Of a stretch of 64,000 nt of DNA, positions 39,017-47,910 are shown piece after piece; position 1 is the stretch's first letter, and each line of letters starts with the position of its first letter. Made by a program: the position numbers and the translations under genes. This stretch comes from Lysobacteraceae bacterium (GTDB taxonomy: Bacteria; Pseudomonadota; Gammaproteobacteria; Nevskiales; Nevskiaceae): NCBI GenBank assembly GCA_013823855.1, contig PNMW01000015.1, positions 1 through 64,000 of the forward strand, in the 5' to 3' direction. The notes beneath the pieces were generated by a model. It was not told the DNA's origin, made no database searches, and saw only the letters and a list, made by a program, of their open reading frames with translations.

Positions 39017-41779
39017 TCAGGTGGTGGTCTGGCGCGCCCGCAGCTCGGCGATGAGGCCTTTCAGCTCCGGCACGCAGGAGCCGCAGTTGGTGCCGCATTT
39101 CAGTTGCGCGCCGAGTTCGGCGGGGGTCGCGCAGCCGCCGCGGATCGCCGCCTCGATGGTCTTGCGGCCGATGCCGAAGCACGAGCAGACGGTGGCGCCG
39201 GCATCCTCGCCCTGCGCCAGCGGCTCGCCGATCAGCAGGCCGATGCGGTCGCCCGGATCAAGCTGCGGCTTGCCGAACAGGCTCGACAGCCAGGCCCGCG
39301 ACGGCAGGTCCGGGCGTGGCGAGATGAACAGGCAGGCGTGGATCCTCCCGTCGACGAGGTGGACGGCGCGGAACACGCCGGCCGTCGGGTCCTCGTATTC
39401 GAGCCAGTCGGCGTCCGGATCGACGACGCCGAGCATCGCGCGGGCGCGCGCCGACCAGTCGCCGTCGGGCCGCCGTCCGGCCAGCTCGCTGCGCGTGTAG
39501 CCGTCGCCGGTGATTCGCGTCCACCAGGCCGCAGCGGCGGTCAGCGGGCTGGCGCCAGCCGCAGCGCCATGGTCGTCGCGGCTCAGCGCAAAACCGTGCC
39601 AGGCAACGCTGAACGGCTCGACTCGCACCGGCGTGTGCTTGAACTCGGGCTCGCCGGACACCGGATCGACGACCGGATTGACCAGCTTGCCGACCCGCGC
39701 GTCGGAGGCGAACTGGCCGCTCCAGTGGATCGGTACGAACACGCTGTTGCGCGGCATCTCGCCGGACAGGCGCACCCGCACCACGCAGCTGCCATGCACC
39801 GAGGAGACGCGCGCCAGCGCGTGCTCGCGCACGCCGGACAGCAGCGCGTCCTGCGGATGCAGATCGACGAACGGCTCGGCGACGTGGGTGGCTAGGCGCG
39901 GCGCCAGGCCGGTGCGGGTCATCGTGTGCCAGTGATCGCGGACCCGGCCGGTGTTCAGGACCAGGGGGTAGTCGTCATCGAGCCGGCCGGCCGGCGCCTG
40001 CGGCGCGGTCGGCACGAAGCGGGCGCGGCGATCGGCCGTGTAGTAGCGGCCGTCGGCGAAGGCCTGCAGCGGGGCTGCGCCATCGGTCGCGGGCACCGGT
40101 GCGTCGGTCCCGGCCAGCACCGGCCAGCGGGTTGGCGCCAGCTGGTCGTAGCCGGCCTGGTCGAGGCCGACCAGGCCGCCGAGGTTCAGGTAGCGGGGCG
40201 CGATGTCGTCGCGGTTGCCGAAGCGGGTCAGCCGCGCGTGCTCGTCGAAGATCTGGTGCGCCGCGTCGTACGGGAACTGCGCGCCGTGTCCCCAGCGCCG
40301 GGCGACCTCGGACAGCGCCCACCAGTCCGGCCGTGCCTCGCCGATCGGCGGCAGGAAGGCGCGCTGGCGGCTGATGCAGCGCTCGGAGTTGGTCACCGTG
40401 CCGTCCTTCTCGCCCCAGCCCTGGGCTGGCAGCAGCAGGTGCGCGAACGCCGTGGTGTCGGTGTCGGCGATCACGTCGGAGACCACCACCAGCTCGCATT
40501 TCGCCAGCGCCCGCTTGACCTTGTCGGCATCGGGCAGGCTGACCACCGGATTGGTCGCCATGATCCACACCGCCTTGACGATGCCGGCATCGATGGCATC
40601 GAACAGGTCGACCGCCTTCAGCCCCGGCTTGTCGGCGATCCTCGGCGACTGCCAGAAGTCCTGCACCAGCGCGCGGTGCGCGGCCACCTCGAGATCGAGA
40701 TGCGCCGCCAGCATGTTCGACAGGCCGCCGACCTCGCGGCCGCCCATCGCGTTCGGCTGGCCGGTGATCGAGAACGGCCCGGCGCCGGATTTGCCGATGC
40801 GGCCGGTGGCCAGATGGCAGTTGATGATCGCGTTGACCTTGTCGGTGCCGCTCGACGACTGGTTGACGCCCATCGAGAATGCGGTGATGACCCGCTCGCT
40901 GCGTGCGAACAACCGGCAGAACTCGGTCAGCACGCCGGGATCGAGCTTGCAGGCGGCGGCCACCGAGCGCAGATCGCCGGCGGTGTTGTCGGCGATCGCC
41001 ATGGTTCGCGCGAAGCCGCTGGTATGGGCCTCGATGAACGCGGTGTCGATGACCCCGTGCTGGTGCAGGTAGCTGAGCAGGCCGTTGAACAGCCAGACGT
41101 CGGTGCCCGGACGCACCGGCAGATGCAGGTCGGCCATCTCGCTGGTCGCGGTGCGGCGCGGATCGATGACCACCAGCTTCATCGCCGGATTGCGCTCGCG
41201 CGCCTTGAGCAGGCGCTGGAACAGGATCGGATGGCACCAGGCGGTATTCGAGCCGACCAGCACCACCAGTTCGGCCTGCTCCAGATCGTCATACGACACC
41301 GGCACGATGTCCTCGCCGAAGGCGCGCTTGTGGCCGGCCACCGCCGACGACATGCAGAGCCGCGAGTTGGTGTCGATGTTGGCGCTGCCGACAAAGCCCT
41401 TCACCAGCTTGTTGGCGACGTAGTAGTCCTCGGTCAGCAGCTGGCCGGAGACATACCAGGCCACCGCGTCGGGACCGTCGCGGTCGATGATCCGCCGGAA
41501 GCCGTCGGCCACTTCGTCGAGCGCTGCGGGCCACGACAGGCGCTGCAGCGCACCGGCGACGCGCTTCGCCGGATGCAGCAGCCGGCCGCGGGGCACCACG
41601 GTTTCGCCGAGCGCGGCACCCTTGACGCAGAGCCGGCCGAAGTTGGTCGGGTGCTGCGGATCGCCGACCACGGTGGTCACGCCGGCGGCCGAGGTACGGG
41701 CGAGCACGCCGCAGCCGGTCCCGCAGTAGGGACAGGTGCTGGCGATGTCGCGTGGCTCGGGGCTGCTTCCGTCCATCAT
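39017..41779 (-). CDS. nasA: assimilatory nitrate reductase catalytic subunit with C-terminal BFD-like domain
   Basis: This 920-residue molybdopterin enzyme has an N-terminal [4Fe-4S] site with Cys16, Cys19, Cys23 and Cys51, then the Mo-bis-MGD domain ('DTNSRLCMSSAVAGHKRAFG' near residue 140, 'TGQPNAMGGREVGGL' in the cofactor funnel) and the C-terminal MGD-binding beta-barrel ('VLNTGRVRDHWHTMTRTG'). The last 60 residues form a BFD-like [2Fe-2S] domain with Cys pairs (CSCFG, CGTNCGSC), so it can accept electrons directly. It reduces nitrate to nitrite in the cytoplasm. It is the last gene of the narK-nirB-nirD-FAD protein-nasA operon. Confidence 0.94.
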   Translation of the reverse strand: MMDGSSPEPRDIASTCPYCGTGCGVLARTSAAGVTTVVGDPQHPTNFGRLCVKGAALGETVVPRGRLLHPAKRVAGALQRLSWPAALDEVADGFRRIIDRDGPDAVAWYVSGQLLTEDYYVANKLVKGFVGSANIDTNSRLCMSSAVAGHKRAFGEDIVPVSYDDLEQAELVVLVGSNTAWCHPILFQRLLKARERNPAMKLVVIDPRRTATSEMADLHLPVRPGTDVWLFNGLLSYLHQHGVIDTAFIEAHTSGFARTMAIADNTAGDLRSVAAACKLDPGVLTEFCRLFARSERVITAFSMGVNQSSSGTDKVNAIINCHLATGRIGKSGAGPFSITGQPNAMGGREVGGLSNMLAAHLDLEVAAHRALVQDFWQSPRIADKPGLKAVDLFDAIDAGIVKAVWIMATNPVVSLPDADKVKRALAKCELVVVSDVIADTDTTAFAHLLLPAQGWGEKDGTVTNSERCISRQRAFLPPIGEARPDWWALSEVARRWGHGAQFPYDAAHQIFDEHARLTRFGNRDDIAPRYLNLGGLVGLDQAGYDQLAPTRWPVLAGTDAPVPATDGAAPLQAFADGRYYTADRRARFVPTAPQAPAGRLDDDYPLVLNTGRVRDHWHTMTRTGLAPRLATHVAEPFVDLHPQDALLSGVREHALARVSSVHGSCVVRVRLSGEMPRNSVFVPIHWSGQFASDARVGKLVNPVVDPVSGEPEFKHTPVRVEPFSVAWHGFALSRDDHGAAAGASPLTAAAAWWTRITGDGYTRSELAGRRPDGDWSARARAMLGVVDPDADWLEYEDPTAGVFRAVHLVDGRIHACLFISPRPDLPSRAWLSSLFGKPQLDPGDRIGLLIGEPLAQGEDAGATVCSCFGIGRKTIEAAIRGGCATPAELGAQLKCGTNCGSCVPELKGLIAELRARQTTT

Positions 41780-41882
41780 CGATTCGATTCGTCGTGTTCT
41801 GTGGGGCGGCCTGCGATGGCCGCCGTGCCGGCGCGAAAGACGGCGCTTGTCGGCACGGACTTGCCGACCGTGGGTAGGCGCA

Positions 41883-43103
41883 TCACGCCGCCTGCGATTC
41901 GCAGTAGGCGCGGCCGAACAGCAGGCGCTGGCGCAGGCTGCCGATGTCGCGACGCGTCTGCATCAGCTCGAAGTACCAGGGGCCGTCGGCGACATCACCG
42001 TACATCACCACGCCGATGATCAGGTTGCCCTTCAGCACCAGCCGCTTGTAGACGCCGCGGCCGGGATCGCGCAGCACCAGGTCTTCGCTGTCCGGTCCGC
42101 CGATGAAGTCGCCGGCCGAATAGAGATCGATGCCGGTGACCTTGAGCCTTGTTGCGGTCACCGAGCCGCGGTAGCGGCGATGTCCGAGGCCGGCCAGATG
42201 GGCGGCGCAGACCCGGGCCTGATCCCACAGCGGCGCGACCAGGCCGTAGACGTTCTTGCGGTGCTGCACGCATTCGCCAACCGCGTAGATGCGCGGATCG
42301 GTGGCGGTCTGCAGGGTGTCGTCGACGACGATCGCCCGCTCGACGTGCAGCCCGGCGGCCTTGGCCAGATCGATGTTCGGCCGGATGCCGACCGCCATCA
42401 CCACCAGATCGGCGGCCACCTCGCTGCCATCCTTGAAGCGCACTGCGGTGACGCGGTGGTCGCCGACGATTTCCGCGGTGTTCGCTTCGAGCAGGAAGCG
42501 CATGCCGCGTTTCTCCAGCGCTGCCTTCAGCAGCCTGGCCGCCGGCTTGTCGAGCTGCCGCTCCATCAGGCTGTCCATCACGTGCACGACGCTGACCGTC
42601 ATACCCTGGCGCAGCAGGCCGTTGGCCGCTTCGAGGCCGAGCAGGCCGCCGCCGATGACCACGGCATGACGATGGTTGCGCGCTGCTTCCAGCATGGTCT
42701 CGACATCGTGGATGTCGCGAAAGGCGATCACCCCGGGCAGCTGGTGACCGGGCACCGGAATGATGAACGGCCTGGAGCCGGTGGCGATCAGCAGGCGGTC
42801 GTAGGCGACTTCGAGGCCGTCGAGCGCGGTGACCACGCGGCGCGCGCGGTCGATGCCGATCACCGGATTGCCGGCGTAGAGCAGGATGCCGTGCCTTGCG
42901 TACCAGGCGCGATCGTGGGTGACGATGTCCTCGAAGTGCTTCTCGCCGGCCAGTACCGGCGACAGCAGGATGCGGTTGTAGTTGCCGTGCGGCTCGGCGC
43001 CGAACACGGTGATCTGGTAACGCTCGCCATCGAGCTTGAGCAGCTCCTCGACGGTGCGGATCGCCGACATGCCATTGCCGATCACCACCAGCCGCGGCTT
43101 CAC
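41883..43103 (-). CDS. FAD/NAD(P)-dependent oxidoreductase of nitrate assimilation (NasC/NirB N-terminal-like)
   Basis: A GTG start with GGAGG upstream gives 406 residues. The sequence parallels the N-terminal FAD domain of NirB. It has 'LVVIGNGMSAIRTVEELLKL' (FAD dinucleotide fold), 'AVVIGGGLLGLEAANGLLRQ' (NAD fold), 'AVGECVQHRKNVYGLVAP' (second FAD site). Unlike Klebsiella NasC it has no C-terminal Cys cluster. The BFD-like cluster is instead on NasA. It most likely carries electrons from NAD(P)H to NasA. It lies between nirD and nasA in the same operon. Confidence 0.85.
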   Translation of the reverse strand: MKPRLVVIGNGMSAIRTVEELLKLDGERYQITVFGAEPHGNYNRILLSPVLAGEKHFEDIVTHDRAWYARHGILLYAGNPVIGIDRARRVVTALDGLEVAYDRLLIATGSRPFIIPVPGHQLPGVIAFRDIHDVETMLEAARNHRHAVVIGGGLLGLEAANGLLRQGMTVSVVHVMDSLMERQLDKPAARLLKAALEKRGMRFLLEANTAEIVGDHRVTAVRFKDGSEVAADLVVMAVGIRPNIDLAKAAGLHVERAIVVDDTLQTATDPRIYAVGECVQHRKNVYGLVAPLWDQARVCAAHLAGLGHRRYRGSVTATRLKVTGIDLYSAGDFIGGPDSEDLVLRDPGRGVYKRLVLKGNLIIGVVMYGDVADGPWYFELMQTRRDIGSLRQRLLFGRAYCESQAA

Positions 43104-43158
43104 GCGCTGCCTCCGTCCGCCGCGACTACCGCGCTGCCGCCGCCGTGGTGCTGCCGCA

Positions 43159-43536
43159 TCACGAGGCCCGGACCATGATCATGCCGTCGTCGCCGCAGGC
43201 CACGGCCCAGGCCTTCACCGACCAGGCCTCGTCCTCCAGGCAGCGGCCGCTGCGCAGGCACAGATGGTTCTTGTAGACCGGCGAGGCGACCACCAGCACC
43301 GGGCCGGTCTCGGTGCTCAGCTCGCCGATCAGGCCGCGACTCAGCACGTTGGCCTGGGCGCGGACATCGAAGTTGTCGATCGCGAAGATTCCGTTGTCCG
43401 GGCCGTCTTCGCTGCCATCCGGGGCGACGACCCGGAACACCGCGACCTGCGCGCCGCCGACCTTCGCGGCAACGCCGGTGTTCGGCACGATGTCGTCGCG
43501 ATGGCAGACGAAGGTCCAGTGGGCGGCGTCGGTCAT
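43159..43536 (-). CDS. nirD: nitrite reductase (NADH) small subunit
   Basis: The ATG at 43536 overlaps the nirB stop by 4 bp, giving 125 residues. The longer track ORF is an artefact inside nirB. It is a Rieske-like fold without Fe-S ligands, as usual for NirD, with 'FAIDNFDVRAQANVLSRGLI' and 'SPVYKNHLCLRSGRCLED'. It associates with NirB in the cytoplasmic reduction of nitrite to ammonium. Confidence 0.92.
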   Translation of the reverse strand: MTDAAHWTFVCHRDDIVPNTGVAAKVGGAQVAVFRVVAPDGSEDGPDNGIFAIDNFDVRAQANVLSRGLIGELSTETGPVLVVASPVYKNHLCLRSGRCLEDEAWSVKAWAVACGDDGMIMVRAS

Positions 43537-46055
43537 GGCGTCACCGCCTGCTGCTTCTCCAGCGCCGATTTCGGACGGATCTGGCCGCGCTCGTCGATGA
43601 ACTGGATGTTGCCGTCGGCCTCGTCGGAGTTCACGAAGTGCTTGAAGCGCTTCAGCGTCTCCGGCGTGGTGATGGCCTTTTTCCACTCGCATTCGTAGGT
43701 TTCGACCTGGCGGGCCATGTCGGCCTCCAGTTCGGCGCAGATGCCGAGGGAATCGTCGATCACCACCTTCTTGACATAGCCCAGGCCGCCTTCGAGGTTC
43801 TCGATCCAGGTCGCGGTGCGCTGCAGGCGGTCGCCGGTGCGGATGTAGAACATCAGGAAGCGGTCGATCAGCTTGATCAGGGTCGCGTCGTCGACGTCAG
43901 CCGCCAGCAGTTCGGCGTGGCGCGGCTTCATGCCGCCGTTGCCGGCGACGTACAGGTTCCAGCCACGCTCGGTTGCGATCACGCCGACGTCCTTGCTCTG
44001 CGCTTCCGCGCATTCGCGGGTGCAGCCGGACACCGCCATCTTGATCTTGTGCGGCGAGCGCAGGCCGCGATAGCGCTCCTCGATGCGGATCGCCATGGTC
44101 ACCGAGTCCTGCACGCCGTAGCGGCACCAGGTGCTGCCGACGCAGGACTTCACGGTGCGCAGGGACTTGCCGTAGGCATGGCCGGATTCGAAGCCGGCGG
44201 CAACCAGGGCGCCCCAGATCGCCGGCAGCTGCTCGACCCGGGCACCGAACAGATCGATGCGCTGGCCACCGGTGATCTTGGTGTACAGGCCGTAGTCCTT
44301 GGCCACCTGGCCGATGACGATCAGCTTGTCCGGCGTGATCTCGCCGCCGGGAATCCTCGGCACCACCGAATAGGTGCCGTCCTTCTGGATGTTGGCGAGG
44401 AAGTAGTCGTTGGTGTCCTGCACCGAGGCGTGCTTCGGCTTCAGCACATGCTCGTTCCAGCAGCTGGCGAGGACCGAGGCGACCGCCGGCTTGCAGATAT
44501 CGCAGCCGCGACCCTTGCCGTGGGCGAGGATCGTTTCGTCGAAGGTCTTCTGGCCGCCGACCTTGACCAGATGGAACAGCTCCTGGCGCGAGTGGGCAAA
44601 GTGTTCGCAGAGATGGTTCAGCACCAGCACGCCGCTCTTTTTCAGCTCGGCATCGAGCACCTGCTTGACCAGCGGCAGGCAGCCGCCGCACGAGGTCGCC
44701 GCCTTGGTGCACTTCTTGAGCTGACCGAGGCTGGTTGCGCCGCCTTCGATCGCCGCGCAGAGATCGCCCTTCGAGACGTTGTTGCACGAGCAGATCGACG
44801 CCGTGGCCGGCAGCAGATCCACCCCCAGACCTTTCGCGCCCCCTTCGACGCTCGGCAGGATCAGCGACTCCGGCTGGGCCGGCAGCGGAATGCCGTTCAG
44901 CGCCATCTGCAGCAGGCTGCCGTAATCGTCGGCATCGCCGACCAGCACCGCGCCGAGCAGGGTCTTGGCGTCGGCCGACACCACCAGCTTCTTGTAGACG
45001 CCGGCGACGTCGTCGCTGAACAGGTAGTTGAGGCTGCCCGGTGTCGCCCCTTGCGCGTCGCCGATCGAGGCGACATCGACGCCGAGCAGCTTGAGCTTGG
45101 TGCTCATGTCGGCACCCTTGAACTCGGCGACGGCAGTGCCCTTGATCTGGGCGGCGACCATGCGCGCCATGTCGTAGCCCGGCGCGACCAGGCCGAAGAT
45201 CTTGCCCTGCCACAGCGCGCATTCGCCGATCGCCCAGATGTCCGGGTCGGAGGTCTTGCACAGGTTGTCGATCAGGATGCCGCCGCGCTCGCCGCGGATC
45301 AGGCCGCTGGTGCGCGCCAGTTCGTCGCGCGGCCGGATGCCGGCGCTGAACACGATCATGTCGGTCAAGAGCTGCGAGCCGTCGGCGAACTTCATCGCGT
45401 GACGGCCGCCGACCCCGACGCCGCCGCCATCAGCGATTTCCAGCGTGTTCTTGCCGGTGTGCACCCTCACGCCCAGGGCTTCGATCTTGCGCCTCAGCAG
45501 CCGGCCGCCCATGTCGTCGACCTGCACGGTCATCAGCCGGGGCGCGAACTCGACGACGTGGGTATCGAGCCCCATGTCCTTCAGCGCCTTGGCGCATTCC
45601 AGCCCGAGCAGGCCGCCGCCGACGACCACGCCGATCCGCGACTTCGCGCCCCATTCGCGCATCGCCTCGAGGTCTTCGATGGTCCGGTAGACCAGGCAGC
45701 CGTCGCGATCGCGGCCAGTCACCGCAGGCACGAACGGATAGGAGCCGGTCGCCAGCACCACCCGGTCGTAGGGCACGCGTTCGCCGTCGGCGAGCACGAC
45801 CTGTCTGGTCACGCGGTCGATGTCGACGGCCTTGGCATCGAGCCTGAGCCTGAGGTTCGGCTGCTCGAAGAAGCCGGGCGCGACCAGCGACAGATCGTCG
45901 GCGGTCTTGCCGCTGAAGAATTCCGACAGGTGCACGCGGTCGTAGGCAGGACGCGGTTCTTCGCAGAGCACGGTGATCGCGAGGTTCGGTGTACCGGCCA
46001 GTTCTTCCAGCAGCTTGTGGCCGACCATGCCATTGCCGATGACGACGAGTTTCAT
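43533..46055 (-). CDS. nirB: nitrite reductase (NADH) large subunit
   Basis: This 840-residue, full-length NirB has an FAD/NADH domain (1-about 400, 'VVVGGGLLGLECAKALKDMG'), a BFD-like [2Fe-2S] domain with paired Cys ('ATASICSCNNVSKGDLC', 'CTKAATSCGGCLP'), and the sirohaem/[4Fe-4S] sulfite/nitrite reductase domain with 'CVGSTWCRYGVQDS' and 'SGCTRECAEAQSKD'. It reduces nitrite to ammonium by six electrons from NADH. The ATG has AAGGA 9 nt upstream. It follows narK by 66 bp. Confidence 0.95.
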   Translation of the reverse strand: MKLVVIGNGMVGHKLLEELAGTPNLAITVLCEEPRPAYDRVHLSEFFSGKTADDLSLVAPGFFEQPNLRLRLDAKAVDIDRVTRQVVLADGERVPYDRVVLATGSYPFVPAVTGRDRDGCLVYRTIEDLEAMREWGAKSRIGVVVGGGLLGLECAKALKDMGLDTHVVEFAPRLMTVQVDDMGGRLLRRKIEALGVRVHTGKNTLEIADGGGVGVGGRHAMKFADGSQLLTDMIVFSAGIRPRDELARTSGLIRGERGGILIDNLCKTSDPDIWAIGECALWQGKIFGLVAPGYDMARMVAAQIKGTAVAEFKGADMSTKLKLLGVDVASIGDAQGATPGSLNYLFSDDVAGVYKKLVVSADAKTLLGAVLVGDADDYGSLLQMALNGIPLPAQPESLILPSVEGGAKGLGVDLLPATASICSCNNVSKGDLCAAIEGGATSLGQLKKCTKAATSCGGCLPLVKQVLDAELKKSGVLVLNHLCEHFAHSRQELFHLVKVGGQKTFDETILAHGKGRGCDICKPAVASVLASCWNEHVLKPKHASVQDTNDYFLANIQKDGTYSVVPRIPGGEITPDKLIVIGQVAKDYGLYTKITGGQRIDLFGARVEQLPAIWGALVAAGFESGHAYGKSLRTVKSCVGSTWCRYGVQDSVTMAIRIEERYRGLRSPHKIKMAVSGCTRECAEAQSKDVGVIATERGWNLYVAGNGGMKPRHAELLAADVDDATLIKLIDRFLMFYIRTGDRLQRTATWIENLEGGLGYVKKVVIDDSLGICAELEADMARQVETYECEWKKAITTPETLKRFKHFVNSDEADGNIQFIDERGQIRPKSALEKQQAVTP

Positions 46056-46121
46056 GTGAAGTCCTTGTTATTGGTCAGGTCGCGGCCGGGGCGGGCCGCG
46101 ACTGCGGAACGCACCGGCGGC

Positions 46122-47465
46122 TCAGGCCGCCACTGCCTGCCGGTCGGCAACGGCCTGCTCGAACAGCTGCTGCTCCTGCGACTTGTGCGCGGCACTGAAG
46201 CGCACCGCCACCGCGCAGCCGGCGGACAGCGTCACCAGGCCGCCGAGGATCAGCAGGCAACTCTGGGTATCGGGCGAGGCCTTCATCAGGAAGCCGGCGG
46301 CGACCGCACCGACATTGCCGCCCGCACCGATGATGCCGGCGACGCCGCCGAGCGCCTGACGATCGATGAACGGCACCAGCGCATAGGTCGCGCCGCAGGC
46401 CATGTGGGTGAACAGGCCGAAGCTCAGCATCGCCACCACGGCGATCGCGACGTGGTCCATCTGCGCCCACCACAGCAGGCCGAGACCTTCGCCGAGCATC
46501 AGCCCGAACAGCAGCAGGGTGCGGCCGTCGAGGCCGCGCGTCCTGGCAATGCGGTCGGAGGCGATGCCGCCGAGCGCGCGGGCGAACAGCGCCAGCAGGC
46601 CGAAGGTGCCGGCGGCGAAACCGGCAGCCTTCAGCGACAGGCCGAAGCGTTCGACGTAGTACAGCGCGGCGACGTTGTGGATGAAGATTTCCACGCCGAA
46701 GCAGGCGCCGTAGGTGACGAACAGCAGCCAGACGCGGTAGTTCAGGCAGGCGCGCTTGAAGCTGGTCAGGCCCACTTTCTTGCCGCTGTCCGGCATCAGT
46801 CCGGTGGCGCGCAGCGTGTCGTAGTTGCCGGCCGGGCAGTCCTGCGTGAACGTCCAGTAGGCCCAGGCCATCGCCAGCATCAGCACGCCGGGCACCAGCA
46901 GCGCGATGCGCCAGCCCCCGGCCTGCTCGACGCCGAACAGCGCCAGCGCGGCGACGATCAGCGGCATCAGGGTCTGCGTCGCACCACCGCCGGAGTTGCC
47001 CCAGCCGGCGGCCGCGGCGTTCGCGGTGCCGACCACGTTCGGCGCGAACATCACGCTCGTGTGGTACTGGGTGATCACGAAGCTCGCGCCGATCGCGCCG
47101 ATGGCGAGGCGGAAGAACAGGAAGCTTTCGTAGCTCTGCGCGGAGGCGACGCCGAATACCGGAATCGCCCCGAGCAGCAGCAGGCCGGTGTAGGCCTTGC
47201 GCGGGCCGTAGCGGTCGCACAGCGGGCCGATCACCAGCCGCACCAGGATGGTCACCGCGACGGCGGCGATGTTGATGTTGGCGATCTGGTCCTTGGTCAG
47301 TCCGAACTCGCCCTTGATGATCGGCATCAGCGGCGCGCAGGCGAACCAGGCGAAGAAACAGACGAAGAACGCCATCCAGGTCAGGTGGAAGGCACGCATC
47401 GCCGGCGTCGAGAAATCGCGCAGGCTGACGCGGGTGGCTTTTACGAATTGCGCGGGTACAGACAT
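46122..47465 (-). CDS. narK: nitrate/nitrite transporter, MFS NarK family
   Basis: The ATG at 47465 (MSVPAQFVK) with TTGGAG upstream gives 447 residues. The track start is a TTG four codons earlier. Twelve membrane helices with the NarK signatures 'GNSGGGATQTLMPLI' and 'GAGGNVGAVAAGFLMK', the Gly-rich nitrate-signature helices, are present, as are the substrate Arg positions in 'RLVIGPLCDRYGPRKAY' and 'RALGGIASDRI'. It imports nitrate and/or exports nitrite. It heads the assimilation operon, directly behind a leader with sigma-54 promoter and ANTAR-type hairpins. Confidence 0.93.
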   Translation of the reverse strand: MSVPAQFVKATRVSLRDFSTPAMRAFHLTWMAFFVCFFAWFACAPLMPIIKGEFGLTKDQIANINIAAVAVTILVRLVIGPLCDRYGPRKAYTGLLLLGAIPVFGVASAQSYESFLFFRLAIGAIGASFVITQYHTSVMFAPNVVGTANAAAAGWGNSGGGATQTLMPLIVAALALFGVEQAGGWRIALLVPGVLMLAMAWAYWTFTQDCPAGNYDTLRATGLMPDSGKKVGLTSFKRACLNYRVWLLFVTYGACFGVEIFIHNVAALYYVERFGLSLKAAGFAAGTFGLLALFARALGGIASDRIARTRGLDGRTLLLFGLMLGEGLGLLWWAQMDHVAIAVVAMLSFGLFTHMACGATYALVPFIDRQALGGVAGIIGAGGNVGAVAAGFLMKASPDTQSCLLILGGLVTLSAGCAVAVRFSAAHKSQEQQLFEQAVADRQAVAA

Positions 47466-47483
47466 GGTCGGCTCCAATGAAGA

Positions 47484-47547
47484 ACGTGAGGTTCGCGGAC
47501 GCCATTGGCCGCAACGAAGGTACTCACGTGATCGCCGTTAACCACGT
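47484..47547 (-). promoter_or_regulatory. ANTAR (NasT)-type antitermination leader of the nas operon
   Basis: On the minus-strand RNA, hairpin 1 (47547-47526) has 8-bp arms ACGUGGUU/GAUCACGU and hexaloop AACGGC. Hairpin 2 (47515-47491) has arms GUUGCGGCC/GUCCGCGAAC (one mismatch, one bulge) and hexaloop AAUGGC. Both loops have A at position 1 and G at position 4, the ANTAR-target rule. An alternative stem ACGUGAG/CUCACGU (47529-47484), followed by U-rich RNA, uses the same bases as the 3' arm of hairpin 1, so the two folds exclude each other. The predicted transcript start (about 47549) places hairpin 1 at the very 5' end. Confidence 0.7.
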
Positions 47548-47559
47548 TGCAGGCTACGA

Positions 47560-47576
47560 AGCAAAGGCCGTGCCGG
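47560..47576 (-). promoter_or_regulatory. sigma-54 promoter of narK-nirBD-nasA
   Basis: The minus strand reads CGGCACG-GCCT-TTGCT, matching TGGCACG-N4-TTGCW at all but the first base, with GG and GC separated by exactly 10 bp. Predicted transcription start is near 47549, giving an 85-nt leader. Confidence 0.75.
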
Positions 47577-47639
47577 ACCCATAAATTTCGTATAAACAAA
47601 GGTTTGCAGTGAGTTCTCGATCATTTTGCGCAGCGTCGT

Positions 47640-47656
47640 CGCACCAGATCGGTGCT
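47640..47656. promoter_or_regulatory. NtrC-type enhancer box upstream of the nas promoter
   Basis: GCACC-AGATC-GGTGC is a perfect 5-5-5 dyad equal in geometry to known NtrC sites (TGCAC-N7-GTGCA). It is centred about 99 bp upstream of the predicted start. A second, overlapping dyad, GGTGC-TTT-GCACC, extends to 47663. This implies nitrogen-status control in addition to nitrate-specific antitermination. Confidence 0.65.
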
Positions 47657-47683
47657 TTGCACCAAGTCGGAACCGGATGATTC

Positions 47684-47723
47684 AAAAAGCTCCGCCGGCT
47701 TGCCTGGAACCAGGCCGGCGGAG
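47684..47723 (-). terminator. intrinsic terminator downstream of nrtD
   Basis: On the minus strand CTCCGCCGGC/GCCGGCGGAG arms enclose a 14-nt loop and are followed by CTTTTTGAA. It lies about 190 bp after the nrtD stop and protects the nas control region from read-through. Confidence 0.7.
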
Positions 47724-47910
47724 ACGGTCACGAGCAATCGTTCGGCAGCGGCCCGCGCACGACGGCACTGCCGGCCGCCTCTCTGGCTTCGCGGCCGGAG
47801 CATGCCGCCGGCCGCCGGGGATACGCGTGCTTCAGATGCGGGATGCCGTTGCCTGAAGCGCCGTCATCCCGAGCCTTCTCCGGGGTACGCATGCTGGCGT
47901 CGGACACCCG

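Larger units (their letters stand above)
47466..47910. other. 445-bp regulatory region between nrtD end and narK start
   Basis: No gene is present. From right to left it holds unremarkable GC-rich sequence (47724-47910), an intrinsic terminator closing the nrt operon (47684-47723), an NtrC-type box (47640-47656), a sigma-54 promoter (47560-47576), and a roughly 85-nt leader with two hexaloop hairpins and an overlapping long stem (47484-47547) before narK. Confidence 0.75.

Noticed and set aside
43638-47480. 1280-aa plus-strand ORF
   Set aside because: It is antisense to nirB and narK and its product is a His/Arg/Gln-rich shadow without domains. The GC-rich third positions of the real minus-strand genes leave this frame free of stops.
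46075-47514. 479-aa minus-strand ORF in another frame of narK
   Set aside because: Arg/Ala/Pro-rich shadow. The true frame gives a clear NarK transporter.
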